In this document: piece by piece, positions 1 through 12,925 of the stretch | How the letters are laid out: each line of letters starts with the position of its first letter | Numbering within the stretch: the first letter of the stretch is position 1 | NCBI RefSeq assembly: GCF_028453695.1 | Contig: NC_135781.1 | Location: forward strand, 11,717,640 to 11,781,639 | Length of the DNA stretch: 64,000 nt | Direction of reading: 5' to 3' | From: Augochlora pura | Lineage: Eukaryota > Arthropoda > Insecta > Hymenoptera > Halictidae | Notes under the pieces: model-generated | Database searches by the model: none | What the model saw: the letters and a program-made list of their open reading frames with translations, nothing else | What the model was told of the DNA's origin: nothing | Position numbers and translations under genes: made by a program

Positions 1-1173
1 ACGAACCATATCGTAACACATAATCTCAATAGTATTTATCATTTGTTAATAACATTGTTTCCATCTGTTTCGCCCAACAATAATAATTTTCAAAAACCAT
101 GTCCCTATCGCGACAGACGTTGGTTCTAAACTAGTTACACACTAGTTACCAGGCCGTCGTCTGTGAGATTACAGCACAAAGACCTCGGCGGCGAAAAAGC
201 TCAAGAACCGATATTTATTCACCGCTTTATTATGCGCTCCGGAAACAGTCGAAAGGAACAATCGAGTTGAATCGAGCCGACCACACTTAAGGAGTGGAGA
301 AACGTCGCCGTGATTATTAATGGGCATCGAATAATGAGAATAATACCCGGGACAGGCGTACGGGCTCTCTTGTCAGCTAATCCAGCATGGTTGCTCACTG
401 TCCGATCTATTATTGGAGATCACGTTAATCTTGGTAATGCGATATTATTGCGGTCAACGCTCATATCATGACACCGGTATAATCGTCTATACGAGAAGCC
501 TCTCTATACGGTAGCGAGACTATACAGAAATCCGAGACATTGCAGCATGCAGGCATGCAGGATACGTGAACTATCTGAGCATTAATTACCGAGAGATCGG
601 TACCAAGACGATCGGTTGCCACGACCAATGCCCCACTCCTTGTTTGCCGGGGAGATTTAGATTACATACTTCGAGAATTCGATCGATCGGTTTCGTATTC
701 TTCGAACTGTCGTCTGCGTGGAATGGAAGGGGTCAGGCAATCCGAGACAGAGACGAAGAGAACTAAAAAGGGGGAGAGAGAAAGAGGGAGAGGGGGGGAA
801 GAAGGGAGAGAGTAGGCGAGAGGGAACAGAGCTGATTGGTACGGGAGCAAAATCGGAAGTGCAGCCAGCTCGAAAACTAATACGTCCGGCGACTCTGGCG
901 CGACGATGACCGGAAGGAAATTAATAACCTTGAAATCCATCCATCGGCAAGACAGCGAATCCGCCTACGATAATGAAGACCGTGCGTGCGCGTTACGTTA
1001 CATAATTAATCGAGAAGCCGATACCCCACTGATCATTACTGCCAGTGTGCATGTTTCGTCAGCCGTAAACGTACGAGTCAGACAACCAATACATTTATTG
1101 GTAAATGAACTGGCAAACGCAGTTCCTGGAGTGGTCGGTTATCGGTGGGACGGAAAGACAAAGACAATGATAG

Positions 1174-1176
1174 AGT

Positions 1177-1208
<32 letters not shown>

Positions 1209-1209
1209 G
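1174..1209. repeat. (GA)n microsatellite
   Basis: A near-perfect GA dinucleotide run in a broader GA-rich stretch. Confidence 0.9.
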
Positions 1210-2830
1210 AACGAACAAGGAGCATGCAAAGAGGGTGAATGGCAGCGGATAGACGGTGGCCGGACTACGTGGCCATCATGGGTCCGACTATCAAAGTTCG
1301 AGTGATGAACAGTGAAGGCGTGGAGGAAAGGCTCGGAGAAGCACGCTTATAAACGCGCATTACGGACTCATTAGTAGATCCGTTAGAAACGACGCTACAC
1401 GCGGTCACGTCACTCCATTATCGCGGCTTGGGCTCTAATTAGACCGCTCATTATGTCGCGTTTAAATATTTCCTTACATCGATGCCCGTTCCGTATCACC
1501 GTTGAACAGACGGCCGACCCGTTAAGGATCGTCCGACTGGCCGACAGCATTCGAGCGGCCCGCAGCTCGTTACGCAATTAATTATGCCGGTTCGCTGTAA
1601 AACTTATTACCGCGCGCGTGTGACACGCAGGAAGTCGCCCGGCCGCGGCCGGCCGGCGCGACAGCGAAATTAATCGCAAGAGCCGCATCGGCGATCGGCC
1701 TTATAATCCGGATATTGTATGTGATTCGAGCGTAATTTGTCATTAACAAATGCAACGGTGAGCGACAGGCTCGTTTAAATAAAAGGAAATTAAAACCGAC
1801 GGAAAGAGTGGGAAGCCGGCCCAATAGTACCGGTACGACGTCCGATCGTTTCACAGCGGAAGGCTTCAATGGTGACCGCGATTATACGCGCTGTGTGTCG
1901 GACGAGAACAGTTTATTCGCGTCTCGGCCATGAACCGGTCGCGATACAGAGCCGCTCGATTAGCATATCGCCGCGTCGAAATCGGCCGAGTCCGATCGAA
2001 GCCGATCGTCCCTGGTCGTGCGCGATCGGCTCCCAGCGATTCGCTCGGCAAGAATCTCGGCTCGTAGATCGCGCGCGCAGCCGCCCTCCGTCGAGGATTT
2101 AAGATAAAGAAAACGAGAGTTCGAGGGAGGAGGAGAGGTAAACGGTTATAGGGGGAGGGTTAGGGACCGGCCGTGAAGTAAATAGGAGTCCTGGCCGTTC
2201 TGCCGTAAAATTGTATGTGAAATTGCGCGATGTGTCTTGCGAATTGAATCGCCGGAAACGACATTGATTTTATTGCTTGTTTTCAGCGCTGCACGGTCCG
2301 CTCCGTTCCTCCGTGTTGCCGCCGGGGAACCTGAAACCGACACCTGACTCCTTCTTTCTCCCGTCGCCATCTCTCCTTCGAGCACACTTTCTCCAGACCG
2401 TTCCGCTGCTCCCCGCGCGCGTTATCCGCCGCATCGCCGTCGCGGCGAAACTTCCGCCGCGTCGTGCCGCGCGACTGTGTTACTGCCGCCCACGAAGGAC
2501 GGGGAGGCGAGAAGAGAGGAGGAGGAGGAGGAGGAGACCCGTCGCAAGAAATCGCGCTCGAATCCTCAACGCACGAGTGATCTTTAATACGGTGTATCAT
2601 CCGCCGGCCGGAAACTTTTTTTCGATCGGGACGCGCCGATTCGATCGCGGTTCCGCCGCCGTGCCGCTCCGCGATGCGAACCCGAAGTACCATGGCGAAT
2701 CGGCGATCAAGCGGGATCGATTGGGCTTATTAACAAGAGCGAGAGAACCGTGCCGCTGCGTTGGCATTACCGAGCGGAATTCCGAGCTCGACCGAGGCGA
2801 ATATTTTTCCAGATCAAGGAGAGGGAGAAA

Positions 2831-2832
<2 letters not shown>

Positions 2833-2878
<46 letters not shown>
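2833..2878. repeat. (GA)n microsatellite
   Basis: GA run with a few AAA interruptions. Arg-Glu runs in open frames here come from it. Confidence 0.9.
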
Positions 2879-2881
<3 letters not shown>

Positions 2882-3113
2882 CTTGACCGAGAGGCGGAGG
2901 CCACCGGGTTTCGTCCATAATTTGTTTTCAATGATTTACCACGGGCTAATTGCAGAATGCAGCGAACGGTAATATCGCTTTGCAGCGTTACGTCCGGGAG
3001 CTGGCTATACTTTAGTTTGCAATTTAAACTTTACTTCCTCCGGAATTGATTAGCTTTTAGTAATTAAGCAAGCAACGCCTTGGACCACCCCTACCACTTA
3101 CCCTCTACGATCC

Positions 3114-3170
3114 GGTCTCTCTCCCTCTCCCTCTCTCTCTCTCTCTCTCTTTCGCTCTCTCTCTCTCTCC
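3114..3170. repeat. (CT)n microsatellite
   Basis: CT-rich run, with the pure dinucleotide in the middle, about 240 bp from the GA run at 2833 and of opposite strand sense. Confidence 0.9.
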
Positions 3171-4037
3171 TGTGCGCGCGCTATGGCCCTTTCCTTGTCC
3201 CTCTATCGCGTGTATATGTACCACCTTCATTCCGCCTCTTCTCCTTCTTCGCCTCCTAGCCTCCTAGGTTTCCCTCTTCCCTCGTGTCTACACACAGACG
3301 CCTGTCTCACCCTGCTGCGCCTGCGTCCGAGCACGAGCGCGCTCTCTCGTACAATTGCACACACGCACCCACACAATGGCCACACGCATCCACTCAACAC
3401 GCGTACACACGCAAGCCCACCCAACTTCCTCCGCCACCTCGCCGAAGCCCGCTCAACCCCTCGCGGACTACCTCTTTCTCCTTCACCCTCGCTTTCGTCC
3501 GTGTCGCTCCCTCTTGCTCTCCGCCACCCTCTCTCTCTCTCTGTCTCTCTCGCTCTGTTTCGTTGCCACTCTCTCCTTCTCGCCGCCCCTCCGCATCAAC
3601 GGGTGGGTTTTAATCAACGCTTTACGAGTGTGAGACAGAGGAAGTTAAGCCGAGGCACCGAAGAGAGGGGTAAGCAGCGTGAGCGCGAGCGCGAGCATGA
3701 TTACACAATACGCCCGCGTGCTCCCGGTGCCCTGTGCACGCGTACGCCCGTCTCGAACGAACATTTTTCGACGCGCGAAAACGCAACCTCCACGCCGGCG
3801 AAGATTCGCGTGTGTTTCCCGTTGAATCGAGTGCGAAGCAATTTCGGCAAGGAATGCGTTCCCTCGATACCTCGTACACGGGTATAGCTTGCCCAGACGG
3901 GACAGGCTCAACCAATTTCAACTTCCATTATACACCCTTACCCGATTCCGTGGACGTATTTCCAAAGTATGCAAAGCAACCGATCTGGATTTCCATGGTA
4001 ATCTCGACGCTTTACGCTCGGTCCTACGACCCTCCGA

Positions 4038-4040
<3 letters not shown>

Positions 4041-4078
<38 letters not shown>

Positions 4079-4083
4079 TCTCT
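4041..4083. repeat. (CT)n microsatellite
   Basis: About 15 CT repeats followed by CTTT variants. Confidence 0.9.
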
Positions 4084-4198
4084 GCCTTGTCTTCCTCTCA
4101 CGATGTTCCATTACTTTTCGGAGTAAACAATCTTATCGATCCGACTCTTTCTGTTTCTAGTTTTTAATGAACCGATGACGTCTCTGGAAATGCTGCAG

Positions 4199-4981
4199 TT
4201 AACCCTTTGCTCATTTAACGTCTGACGAAAGGACTTTTACTGGAGATCTTTTCGTGAAAGCCGTGCCATATTAGTTCAACGATTTAGTTTCGAAAGAAAG
4301 TAATACAATTGTTTGAACAATTCTGTAGCTTCAAAGGAGAACGGGTTTTCACATCTGAGATATTGTCACTCAAAATTCTTATCACTAATGCTTTGTTTTA
4401 GTAGCGTCTACTCACGGTTCTTTTTTTAGAAATACACAAATGCTTTATGTTATAGTTTAATTAATGTATTAACTTTCCTTTGGAATTGTTACTTGCGACG
4501 TGTTTTCCTTATAGCCACAGAATTGTAAGGTCAAATTTTAGCGTTTTTACTGATAAGTAATTATAGAAGGGTTAGATTACGAAATGTTTGAAATTTTTTA
4601 GGTCGAATTTCTAGAGTTTTGCAGACTATTTTGTTAGAAAGATTTTAAAAAACGAATGAATCGACATCCTCCTTCCAAAACTTTATTATTTATAATTAGT
4701 TACGACGATTAAAATAATTCTAGTTTATATCTTACAATTACTTTCATAGAGCAAAACACGCTAAATTATTTAGTGCTGTTATAATTCTCAGTTTAAAATA
4801 CTACAGAGATCACAAATGCATCGATCATGGATGGTTTATTCAGTAACGAGTGACTTCTTTCAACAAACAAAATTATAACGGCGTTACTCGTTCGAAAGTT
4901 TTCATTAAACGTTTCTTGCACCGAAGAGAAAGAGATCGAAATTGTCGTATAATAAAATCCACGTCACCAGCTAAGGGTTGA
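4199..4981. mobile_element. Possible 0.78-kb AT-rich TTAA-type element in a CpG-rich block
   Basis: The left end is TTAACCCTTTGCTCA. The right end read inward is TCAACCCTTAGCTGG, about 12 of 15 bases matching, with the terminal TTAA lost on the right. The interior is AT-rich, contrasting sharply with the CpG-rich DNA on both sides. No open frame of note, so it is non-autonomous or decayed. Confidence 0.4.
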
Positions 4982-7900
4982 ATGAAGCATTCGAGATTGA
5001 TTATGGCACGAGGGTGAGTTTCCATTAGTATCATGTCGTGCCTCCAAATTCCCCGAGCTCCTTCACAGGTTTCGGAAGCTCGCGCGCCTAGGCCACGTGC
5101 CCCAACGCCCGACGAATTTAAAAACGCAATTTACGGACAATAGAATAGCGGTCGGAGAGTTCGGTAACCTTGTCGGCGCGCTGGATAGGCAGGCTATGTA
5201 GAACAAGGACTACGTTAGGCCGCGATAACATCGGGGAACGATGGGGAAGCGAATTTTCGCGGTGCCGCGAACCGATTTCCATTCATCGAGATCCCGCGAC
5301 CCCCCCGTTCGTCCCCGGCCCAGCACCCCCTCCATCACCGATATCGTAAAAATGTTGTTTTTTAATTTAGGGGATGCCGCGGAGGTTAATATACGACTTT
5401 AATTCCAGGATTTCATTTAGGGGTTAGCCGTATCCGCGTTTCGAGGGGATCTCGGAGGCCGTGGTAACAGAAAACTTGAAAGAAGAGGTGGGGGGTGTGG
5501 GGGTGGGGAGGCGGAGCGGCGGGGGCAACCGAAGGGGAAGCGTACTCCGAAGACAAGAAGCACCGGCAATTGAGGCTGAACAAGAGACGGTTGACCACTC
5601 TCGGCTCGATTGCCTTTTCTACCACGTCGAGATCGAACTCTTTGGATAATGAGCGGAGTGGATTGCAAACATTCGACGCAACAAGAGAATTCGCATTGAT
5701 CGCCGGAGGAAGTAATCTTCCGGAGCGTGCTGTTTGCTCCGTCGCCGCTGACATTCGAATGATCGGTGAAAGACACGGCATGCGCTCAGTTGCGCCTCGT
5801 ATTCGGAATAATTACCTCCGGTGATGGCCTGATATCCGTAACTTTCGTATTAACGCTTCACGTGGAAGCCGGTGATTATTGGAACAGCAAATCGTTTAGC
5901 TCCTTAATCGATTTTTCAATAGCGCGAACAACTTCGATGATCAATTAAGATGTTATCTCGAACACAAAATTATTAAGATCCTATCTAGCGCGGCCCAGTC
6001 ATCGGATGGGAAGCCTGTTAATGGGTTTCCGGTGGGCGCAGCGTTAATATTTGACGAATCGAAGGTGTCCGCAAATTTTCAGGGCAACATGTAATTTAAA
6101 GATAGCAAACGTTGACCGCATTAGCCCGCAAACGCGAATCGATTAATCGTTCTGTTCGAGGGTGGGCGGGGAGGGGGGGAGTGCGGGAGGGCAGAACTTT
6201 GCCCGGTTAATCGGGTAATTGCTAGCGCCGAAGAAATTGGCCGTGGATTGGCGGACGTTAACGCGACTTTCCAGCGGTGTTCTCGCCCTAACTTCGACGG
6301 GAACGGCGGTCGGTCGTGCTAAGGCAATTAAAGCTCCACCCAATTAATGCCTCGGCGGGTGGGCGGCGAGCGTAGCAAGGAGGCAGCGCGCGTTTCTATC
6401 GCAAACAACGCCTCCTTGCTGGTCTAGACGCCGAGCCGAGCCGAGCGATACGGAAATTTCATAGAGCCATTGAATCGTAAATGCACGAAGCATTTCATTC
6501 GATCGGAGAATACCGCGAATTGTCCGATAATACTCGATTTATTCCGCGGCCCGATTCAAAAGGACAAGGACGTCGTATGTCGTATCATGCTCCTCCGCCG
6601 TCCTTCTATCGGATTTAATTCATGGAACGTTATCAAAAACACGCGACTCGCCAGCCCCATTCTCCGGTTCAACAGCACTTCGGTCGCGGCGTAACCACGC
6701 ACGCACGATAGAGCAGCGAATCGAGAAACCGGCGAGAGAATCGAGCACGCAACTTCTCGCGAGGTACACGCGAAATCGATAAACTCTTTCGGCGAGCTGG
6801 TTACGAAAATGATAAATCGATAATTGTTCTGCGAGACAGGAAGCGTGAAGTCCAGCTCGCGGACGTAAACAAGAACTCCTAACCGCCGATCTCTCGACAA
6901 CAACCGGAAGTCGAACGGTACGGTGGTGCCGCGGCGCGACTCACGCGGTTGCAAAAAACACGCGCGCATCGAGCGTTAATTGAAACGTCCCGCGTCGGGA
7001 CCGGCAGGACCGACCGTTTTAAACAACGCCAGGAGTATCGACGCGAGTGCTCGCCGTTAATAAGATTCTACAAGCGCGCTCGGTGGCGCGCGCGAATCGA
7101 TTTAAGCTGTTTATTCGTCGAATCCTTTCAATCGCCACGACCCGGCGCGTTCAATGCGTAGTGTTACTTACCGTGAGGAGAGCTGCGGAAAGCTTGGAAA
7201 TCCTTAAACCTGCGGGGACCGGTTTAAATGCCGGCGATCCACCCGGTAGACAGTCGATGGACAGACGGTGGACAGGCAGTTTTGGACACTTATCGTACAC
7301 ACTGAACAGAGCTGTTCGGAGCCAGTCGGAGGACGTGGAAGACGATAGAGCGAAAGTTCGAGAGCACGAGATAGAGAACCTCGGCGGGTAACACTCCGGA
7401 GTCACTTGTCGCGCGATATCGATCGATCGAGTGCACGCGTGCCTCGGAGTCGCGTGCGGTCGGAGGCCGCGCCACGAAAATAATTCAATTCATTAGCGTT
7501 CGGCGTGCACGCGGTGGGCGGCAGGCGGCGGGTGACGTATCGCGTCTGTGGCACCGCGCAATGCGTTATTGCCGGTGCGCGACGGTCGGCGGCGGATAAT
7601 CAAAGGCAGCAGCAGCAGCGGCGGCGGCACAGCTAGCGCGTGAGAGAGCGCGGAGGCTGCTGGTTAGTCCGCAACGGCAGCTCACTCCGGAATGGAGAGG
7701 ATCGCGGCGGGTACGCGAGGCGACGCGACGAGGGACCGCCAACCACTCGGCGCACTCTCGGCTGGCTCTCAGCTCTCAGCTAGACTTTGCTCGACGCGCT
7801 CGCTCTGGCCGACGCGACGACGCGACGCGACGTCTCCTCGCTTCTCGTCGTACGGCCGCGACTCGTCGCTCCATACTGCGTCGTCATCTGGCACGTCACG

Positions 7901-8689
7901 CGTGCCCGTGCGCAGGCTCGGTTGCCCCATGGGCGCGTGCCGTCTGCACATATTGTCGCCGACTCTGGCACACCAGCACCTACGTCGGGCTTTATGCGCC
8001 AGTCATCTTTATCAATCGGCCCTGTCACCGAGAGTCTTTGACCAGGTGACTGTCGCCTCGCTGTCGAACGTCAGTCACCAGCCCCCAAGCTGTTGCCACG
8101 CACCGCGCTACGCGAATTAGCGCGCGCTTCCTGCTCCGGATTATCAGCCTCCCCGGATTAGCGTCCGAATACCAATTTCTGACCCTTTACGATGGATTCG
8201 GGAATAAACGAAGTAATTTCCACCTCCTTCATGCTTCTCGTCATTATGAAACAGTTTTCAGGTGTATTGGTTCCTTTCAACATAGTTACCAAAGTCTTTA
8301 CACACATATGCATCTTATTGACTACTACATACTGATACAAGCGTCACTTTTGTTCACGCTATAATAAATAGAATAGTAGAAAATAAATAAATATGAATAT
8401 CATTTCATCACTTTAATAAGTACAATTATTTATTTGCATAAAATCCGCAGTCTAATAATAAAGTATATATAATATAGTGTGCAAATTGTATTACTTATTT
8501 TCTTTATTTTTTCTTTATTTTTATTACTTATTTTCATATCCACCCATAAAATTCTATATGTACAAATACTCTTACCATAACAACCTCTTGCATTCCAAAA
8601 TATTTTCTTTCCTTTTTCCTTACCACATAATTGTTACATCATTTATGGAAATTATGATAATCAGTAAAATAAGTAACTATTAACACTAA

Positions 8690-8809
8690 GCCTACCGAAC
8701 GCAATGACAGGCGTTTTAACAACGTAAAAGTGAGAAAATCGAATTCGTTTAGATTTTGTACGATTTTTATTATAACAATATTTTTCAACTATGACAGGTT
8801 TAGTGTTAA
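8690..8809. mobile_element. Short MITE-like element, TIR TTAACACTAAGCCT
   Basis: The left end TTAACACTAAGCCT and the right end read inward (TTAACACTAAACCT) differ at one base. The element is 120 bp long, sits in AT-rich DNA and has no coding capacity. Confidence 0.6.
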
Positions 8810-9737
8810 TGCGGAAGTCAATATTGAATTTAACTCGACATAAGACCATAAAGGTTAATTATTGTAATCAATCATCTCATCGTCGTGTTGATCAGTTTAC
8901 CGTTGTGTCAATTTGGTATCAGAGAACAAATTAATTTGGAGAAATAAGTACAATAAATTCTCCACAATGGAACGTTTCAACTTGTAAATTATATTACTCA
9001 TACTGGTCGCTGTAAATGAAATCGATCGAGTTCACAATCGACTTCGGCAACACTGGAGAATGCTTCTCTACGATTGGATTAAAATAAACAACGACTGGTC
9101 TCTACAGAATATTAAGTCTGTCGAAGATAATACACGTAGTGTAATTATTGTATATCAGAGTTCTGAACCGAACCAATTAAAAGCTCGGTAATTCGCGTCA
9201 CAGACCAACATAAAATACAGACTCATAATGAGTGAACCGTTAGAGATAAGAAAAACAGAATTTAACGAACGCTAGTTAGTCATCATTAATTTACCGATAA
9301 TGATGTAACAATAGACATCTTTGATAAAAGATTGGAGAACATCTGTTCGCCGGTTCGAATCAAGTGACCGGCCATATCGTTGACAAAACAAAGCCGATCT
9401 GGAGGCTAATTAGGAAGGAGGGCGCGTACGAAATAATCGAATGATCTCTCTATCGGATTGTTGTTCTTTACATCGCCGCCGGATGAAATGTCCGCACGAA
9501 AACACCCCGGGAAACGTTAACGGCGAAACAGATGAAACACCGATTACCTCGTGATGGTTGCGAAATATTTCGATCGAGCGGTGGTTGCGCAGCGACTGCG
9601 ATAATTACTGCTAATGTAAATGTTCGTTAATGGGCGTTATTAAATGCAACGCGGCAAAATAGTCACCGAGCGTCACGCCGTACAAGCTGCGCCCACGCCT
9701 GCTAACCGGTCCAATTATATTAATTAAATGAACATTA

Positions 9738-9751
9738 TAATTAGCTAATTA
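9738..9751. promoter_or_regulatory. Palindromic homeodomain-type site TAATTAGCTAATTA
   Basis: A perfect 14-bp palindrome made of two TAATTA cores. It lies in a short AT-rich patch with further TTAATTAA-like sequence (9716-9760), inside a CpG-rich block. The identical 14-mer recurs at 35295-35308. Confidence 0.35.
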
Positions 9752-10020
9752 AATCAAAAGCATTTCGGTATACGCGGGTATATACGAGCCAGCTCGATGA
9801 TCGCGCCACGGTCCACCGATTTTCGGTGTGTGCGCGCGTGCTCCGTGTCGTTGAATGCGATAAAGGTTTCACAATGACACTGGTAAGCGGTATTGTTCGG
9901 CCAGATTTTCCATGATTTTACAGGGGCTTGAGTATTTCGGCCCGGCTGAGATTATACGATAATCAAATTCCCACGCGGCAAACAAAATGACACAGCACCG
10001 ATGGCGGACGCGCCGCTGCA

Positions 10021-10090
10021 CCACTCCGCTCCGCAACGCTCCGCACCGCTCCGCACCGCTCCACACCGCTCCACACCGCTCCACACCGCG
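10021..10090. repeat. 10-bp minisatellite, about seven units of CCRCACCGCT
   Basis: Seven consecutive 10-bp units: two diverged, two CCGCACCGCT, two CCACACCGCT and one ending CGCG. The open frames on both strands here are products of this repeat. Confidence 0.9.
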
Positions 10091-12750
10091 CCGCGGCCAA
10101 GCGGTTCGCGTATTGTTAAACCGTGGCCTGCGCATCGCATTAGGAAAGCCGAACGTTCGGCGAACGATCGAACCCGTCGGCCGTGGGGCAACCGCGCGGC
10201 TCGATCAGGGATACCAAATGCTGGAACGTTTTGATTGAAATTTTCCACAGCGACCCGAATATTCCGCTGGCCGGCTGCCGGAGAATTCCTTCAATGGATT
10301 TTTAATCGAATACCGTGGAAAGTATCCGCGTTTCCGAAAGGAAAAACCAGGTCAATTAAAATTAATGGACGGTGTAATTAGGAAAGTCGTTACGGGGAAC
10401 TTGCGCGAGATACGTTTCAATCCAATCAAGGGAAACGAATTCCTTTTCTCATCTTTTAAAAACTATTAAAATCTCCCCACCGCTTCTCCCTCTCCCCTTT
10501 CTCCAGACCCGTCGAAGATCAGCGTTGCGCGCAAAAACAATCGTCGCGCAATCTGACGACGATTGTATTCGTCTCGTTCGAAAAACCGCCTGGAATCTGT
10601 CCCCTTTCATTCAATTCTCGGCTCTTCGTGCGAAACGCTGCATAATTAACGTGCGTCGATTGTTGCGTCGGTCACATACAGTGAATAACTATACACTCAA
10701 AGTAACTTTTACATGTTTGCAATGAAAGTAGAAATATACGAATGAAGTATTTTGTTAAGTTTTCGTTTAGATATCCGGTAATTATGCAGTGTATAATTAT
10801 GCACACCACTGCGTGACACCAATCTTTAACTAGGTTTTAAAATTCGCTTTTGTTATAATGTATTGAACAAACTGAATGTTACTGCGATTTCTACAATGCA
10901 AAGGAGTTAAACTTACTGTTACTATGATCAAATTTAATTATGTACTTTCGGTTTCATTGGCTAAATGATGTGATAGGAATTTGTGAACTTGATATTCGAC
11001 ACTTAACATGTTAACTATAAAAATAAAGTGTTGTTCGCCTAGATTCGTTTGCTTCATTTGATTCATCAAAGTTATAATAAACTAGGCGTTATATTTACAG
11101 TTACATGCCTTTCTATAAGCCACTTAATAAATTCATATAGATTGTGCGGCTATTCTGCAACAAAGTAATGTTCATTAACCATTTTGTGATAATGAAGAAT
11201 GAAGTCGACTGCGTATAACGTGTTAAAAGAAATTTTACATATTTTAAAATTAATGTTTTTATAACATTTTTGCAATCTTTCCGAGGATTGGTTTTCTCGT
11301 TTATAAAACTCAATCCAGCTGCTTTGTACAATTCATCATAATGTGAAAAAACTTGAACTGTATTTACAATTAAAAAATGTGGAACGATGAATTTAATGTT
11401 TGTTAATAAATATTACTCTTATCAAACCTGAATAATAGCATCAAAGAATTTATGAAAAAAAAAACGAAAAATTAGCAAGTGCATGAATGCACGTATATAC
11501 ATTTTTAATTCCGAAAGACGAATATATCTATCGAAACGGTGTAACGTAAGCAAGCCTATATCACCTAGTTTTACCTAGTTGAATCGCGTGCGCCGCCATT
11601 ACTGGATTGTCCTAGTTCAGGTATGTTCACAGACTCTGATAATTAGAAAATAAGACCGAAGCCGCACCGTCGTTGTTCTTGATTTTCATTTTATTCTGTC
11701 ACTGACCAAGTGTCTGCCAAGAAAATAGCCTTTTGCAATCAGATAGCCCGCGGACAGCGGCGCAACTGAAGTTTCGGGAACGATTTAATTGCGTGATCTC
11801 TAATCGTAAATAATTGTGAGCTAACGCTAATGCGATTCCGGGTTACGTATTTTTGTGCAGTTGTGTACGTTGACGCGTGCGTGTACCGGTTCGACGGATC
11901 CGTGTGTATACGTATATGCGGGAGGCTTTGCAGGCCAGCCGGTTACAGCGACTCTCGAAAAGCACCTCGTGTCATTAGTATGTTAATTGGTAACGCTCTG
12001 GCTGCCTACCCGGCTGGCTGCCACATCGAGTTTCGTACACATATACGTCGCCGTAGCTCGGCGTGTTTATACGTTAAGATGTTTAATCGCTTCTGTAATT
12101 ATACTGTCCCTCAAAGGGTTAATTGTCCCATAAACCCATGAATACGTTAACGAGCGCGCCGTGCGCCTCGCGAGCATCGCCAAAGAACAAGGAGCCACTG
12201 GAGGCGCCGAGGGGAACGGACCGAGGCACCGTGCTAAAATCCATCGACGAACCCATACACGCGACCTGGCTTGGGGTAAACGAAGAAGAGGGTTAGACGG
12301 TAATGCAGATTTCACCAACTCGCCAGCGACTGGTCTGCTGCGAAATGAACACGTCGCTCTGTACACCTTGAATACCACCGCCCGGCTACGTTCGCTAGCA
12401 GAAACACCTAACTGTTTTTAGACTTTGTCGACTCCACGCTGCCCTGTTACTGTATCCTGCGGATCCTTCTTGCGAATACCGTATCCATGAAATGGTTTCC
12501 AATCGGTGCATCTCTTCTTTATCTGGTTACTTTGAATCTCTGCACGCTGTTCAAGTGCTGACTGAGGGTTTACTACTCCGAATGATTGCCTGCACGCATC
12601 TATTTCAATGTTATTTCATTGTTATTTTAATATTATAGCATGCCGTATGTTTAAAAAAATAATCTATTTACAACGATTTATTAATCTTCATACGTCAAAT
12701 GCTTTTGTCGATCTTATGCTTATTCATTCCTATTATTATGCATCTGGTCC

Positions 12751-12925
12751 AAGACGTCTTTAAGATGTCTGTTATGAGACATCAGTTTCGAGACGTCTTT
12801 AAGATGTCTTAACAACCTCCAAAGTTAGACGTCTTTTTAACGTCTGAAATAAGAGGTCTTAGAGACGTCTATTTTAGAGCGTAAGGCGTTCAAATCTAAA
12901 ATGGACGTAAAATAGACATCTTTAA
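12751..12925. repeat. Clustered AGACGTCTTTAAGATGTCT repeats
   Basis: AGACGTCTTTAAGATGTCT occurs twice about 39 bp apart (near 12752 and 12791). Diverged copies follow, with AGACGTCTTTTTAACGTCT near 12828-12846 and related AGACGTCTATTTTA and AAAATAGACATCTTTAA pieces to 12925. GACGTC is itself a palindrome, so the block is rich in nested inverted repeats. Its origin (element or local amplification) is unknown. Confidence 0.7.

Larger units (their letters stand above)
1..8160. other. Gene-free CpG-rich block with low-complexity tracts
   Basis: Apart from the AT-rich element at 4199-4981, this is GC/CpG-rich sequence with GA, CT and CA tracts. Many overlapping open frames occur on both strands (the longest about 230 codons, at 2277-2972 and 3183-3887). 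They are Arg/Ser/Leu/Pro-biased by-products of the repeats and CpG content, with no domain, and none is called as a gene. At 7600-7700 there are CAG/CGG triplet runs. Confidence 0.6.
8161..12640. other. Gene-free, alternating AT-rich and CpG-rich DNA
   Basis: AT-rich at 8161-9300 (with the element at 8690-8809) and 10680-11560. More CpG-rich at 9400-10680 (10-bp minisatellite) and 11560-12440. Near 11566-11580 TTTTACCTAGTT follows CACCTAGTT, a tiny duplication. No supported coding. Confidence 0.6.

Noticed and set aside
2277..2972. 231-codon plus-strand open frame with Arg/Glu runs
   Set aside because: The long basic part is translation of GGAGGA and GA microsatellite sequence. The rest is CpG-rich with no domain, and a frame of similar size lies on the opposite strand.
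3183..3887. 234-codon plus-strand frame rich in Ser/Leu/Pro
   Set aside because: It is dominated by CT and CA tracts, several frames are open at once, and there is no conserved motif.
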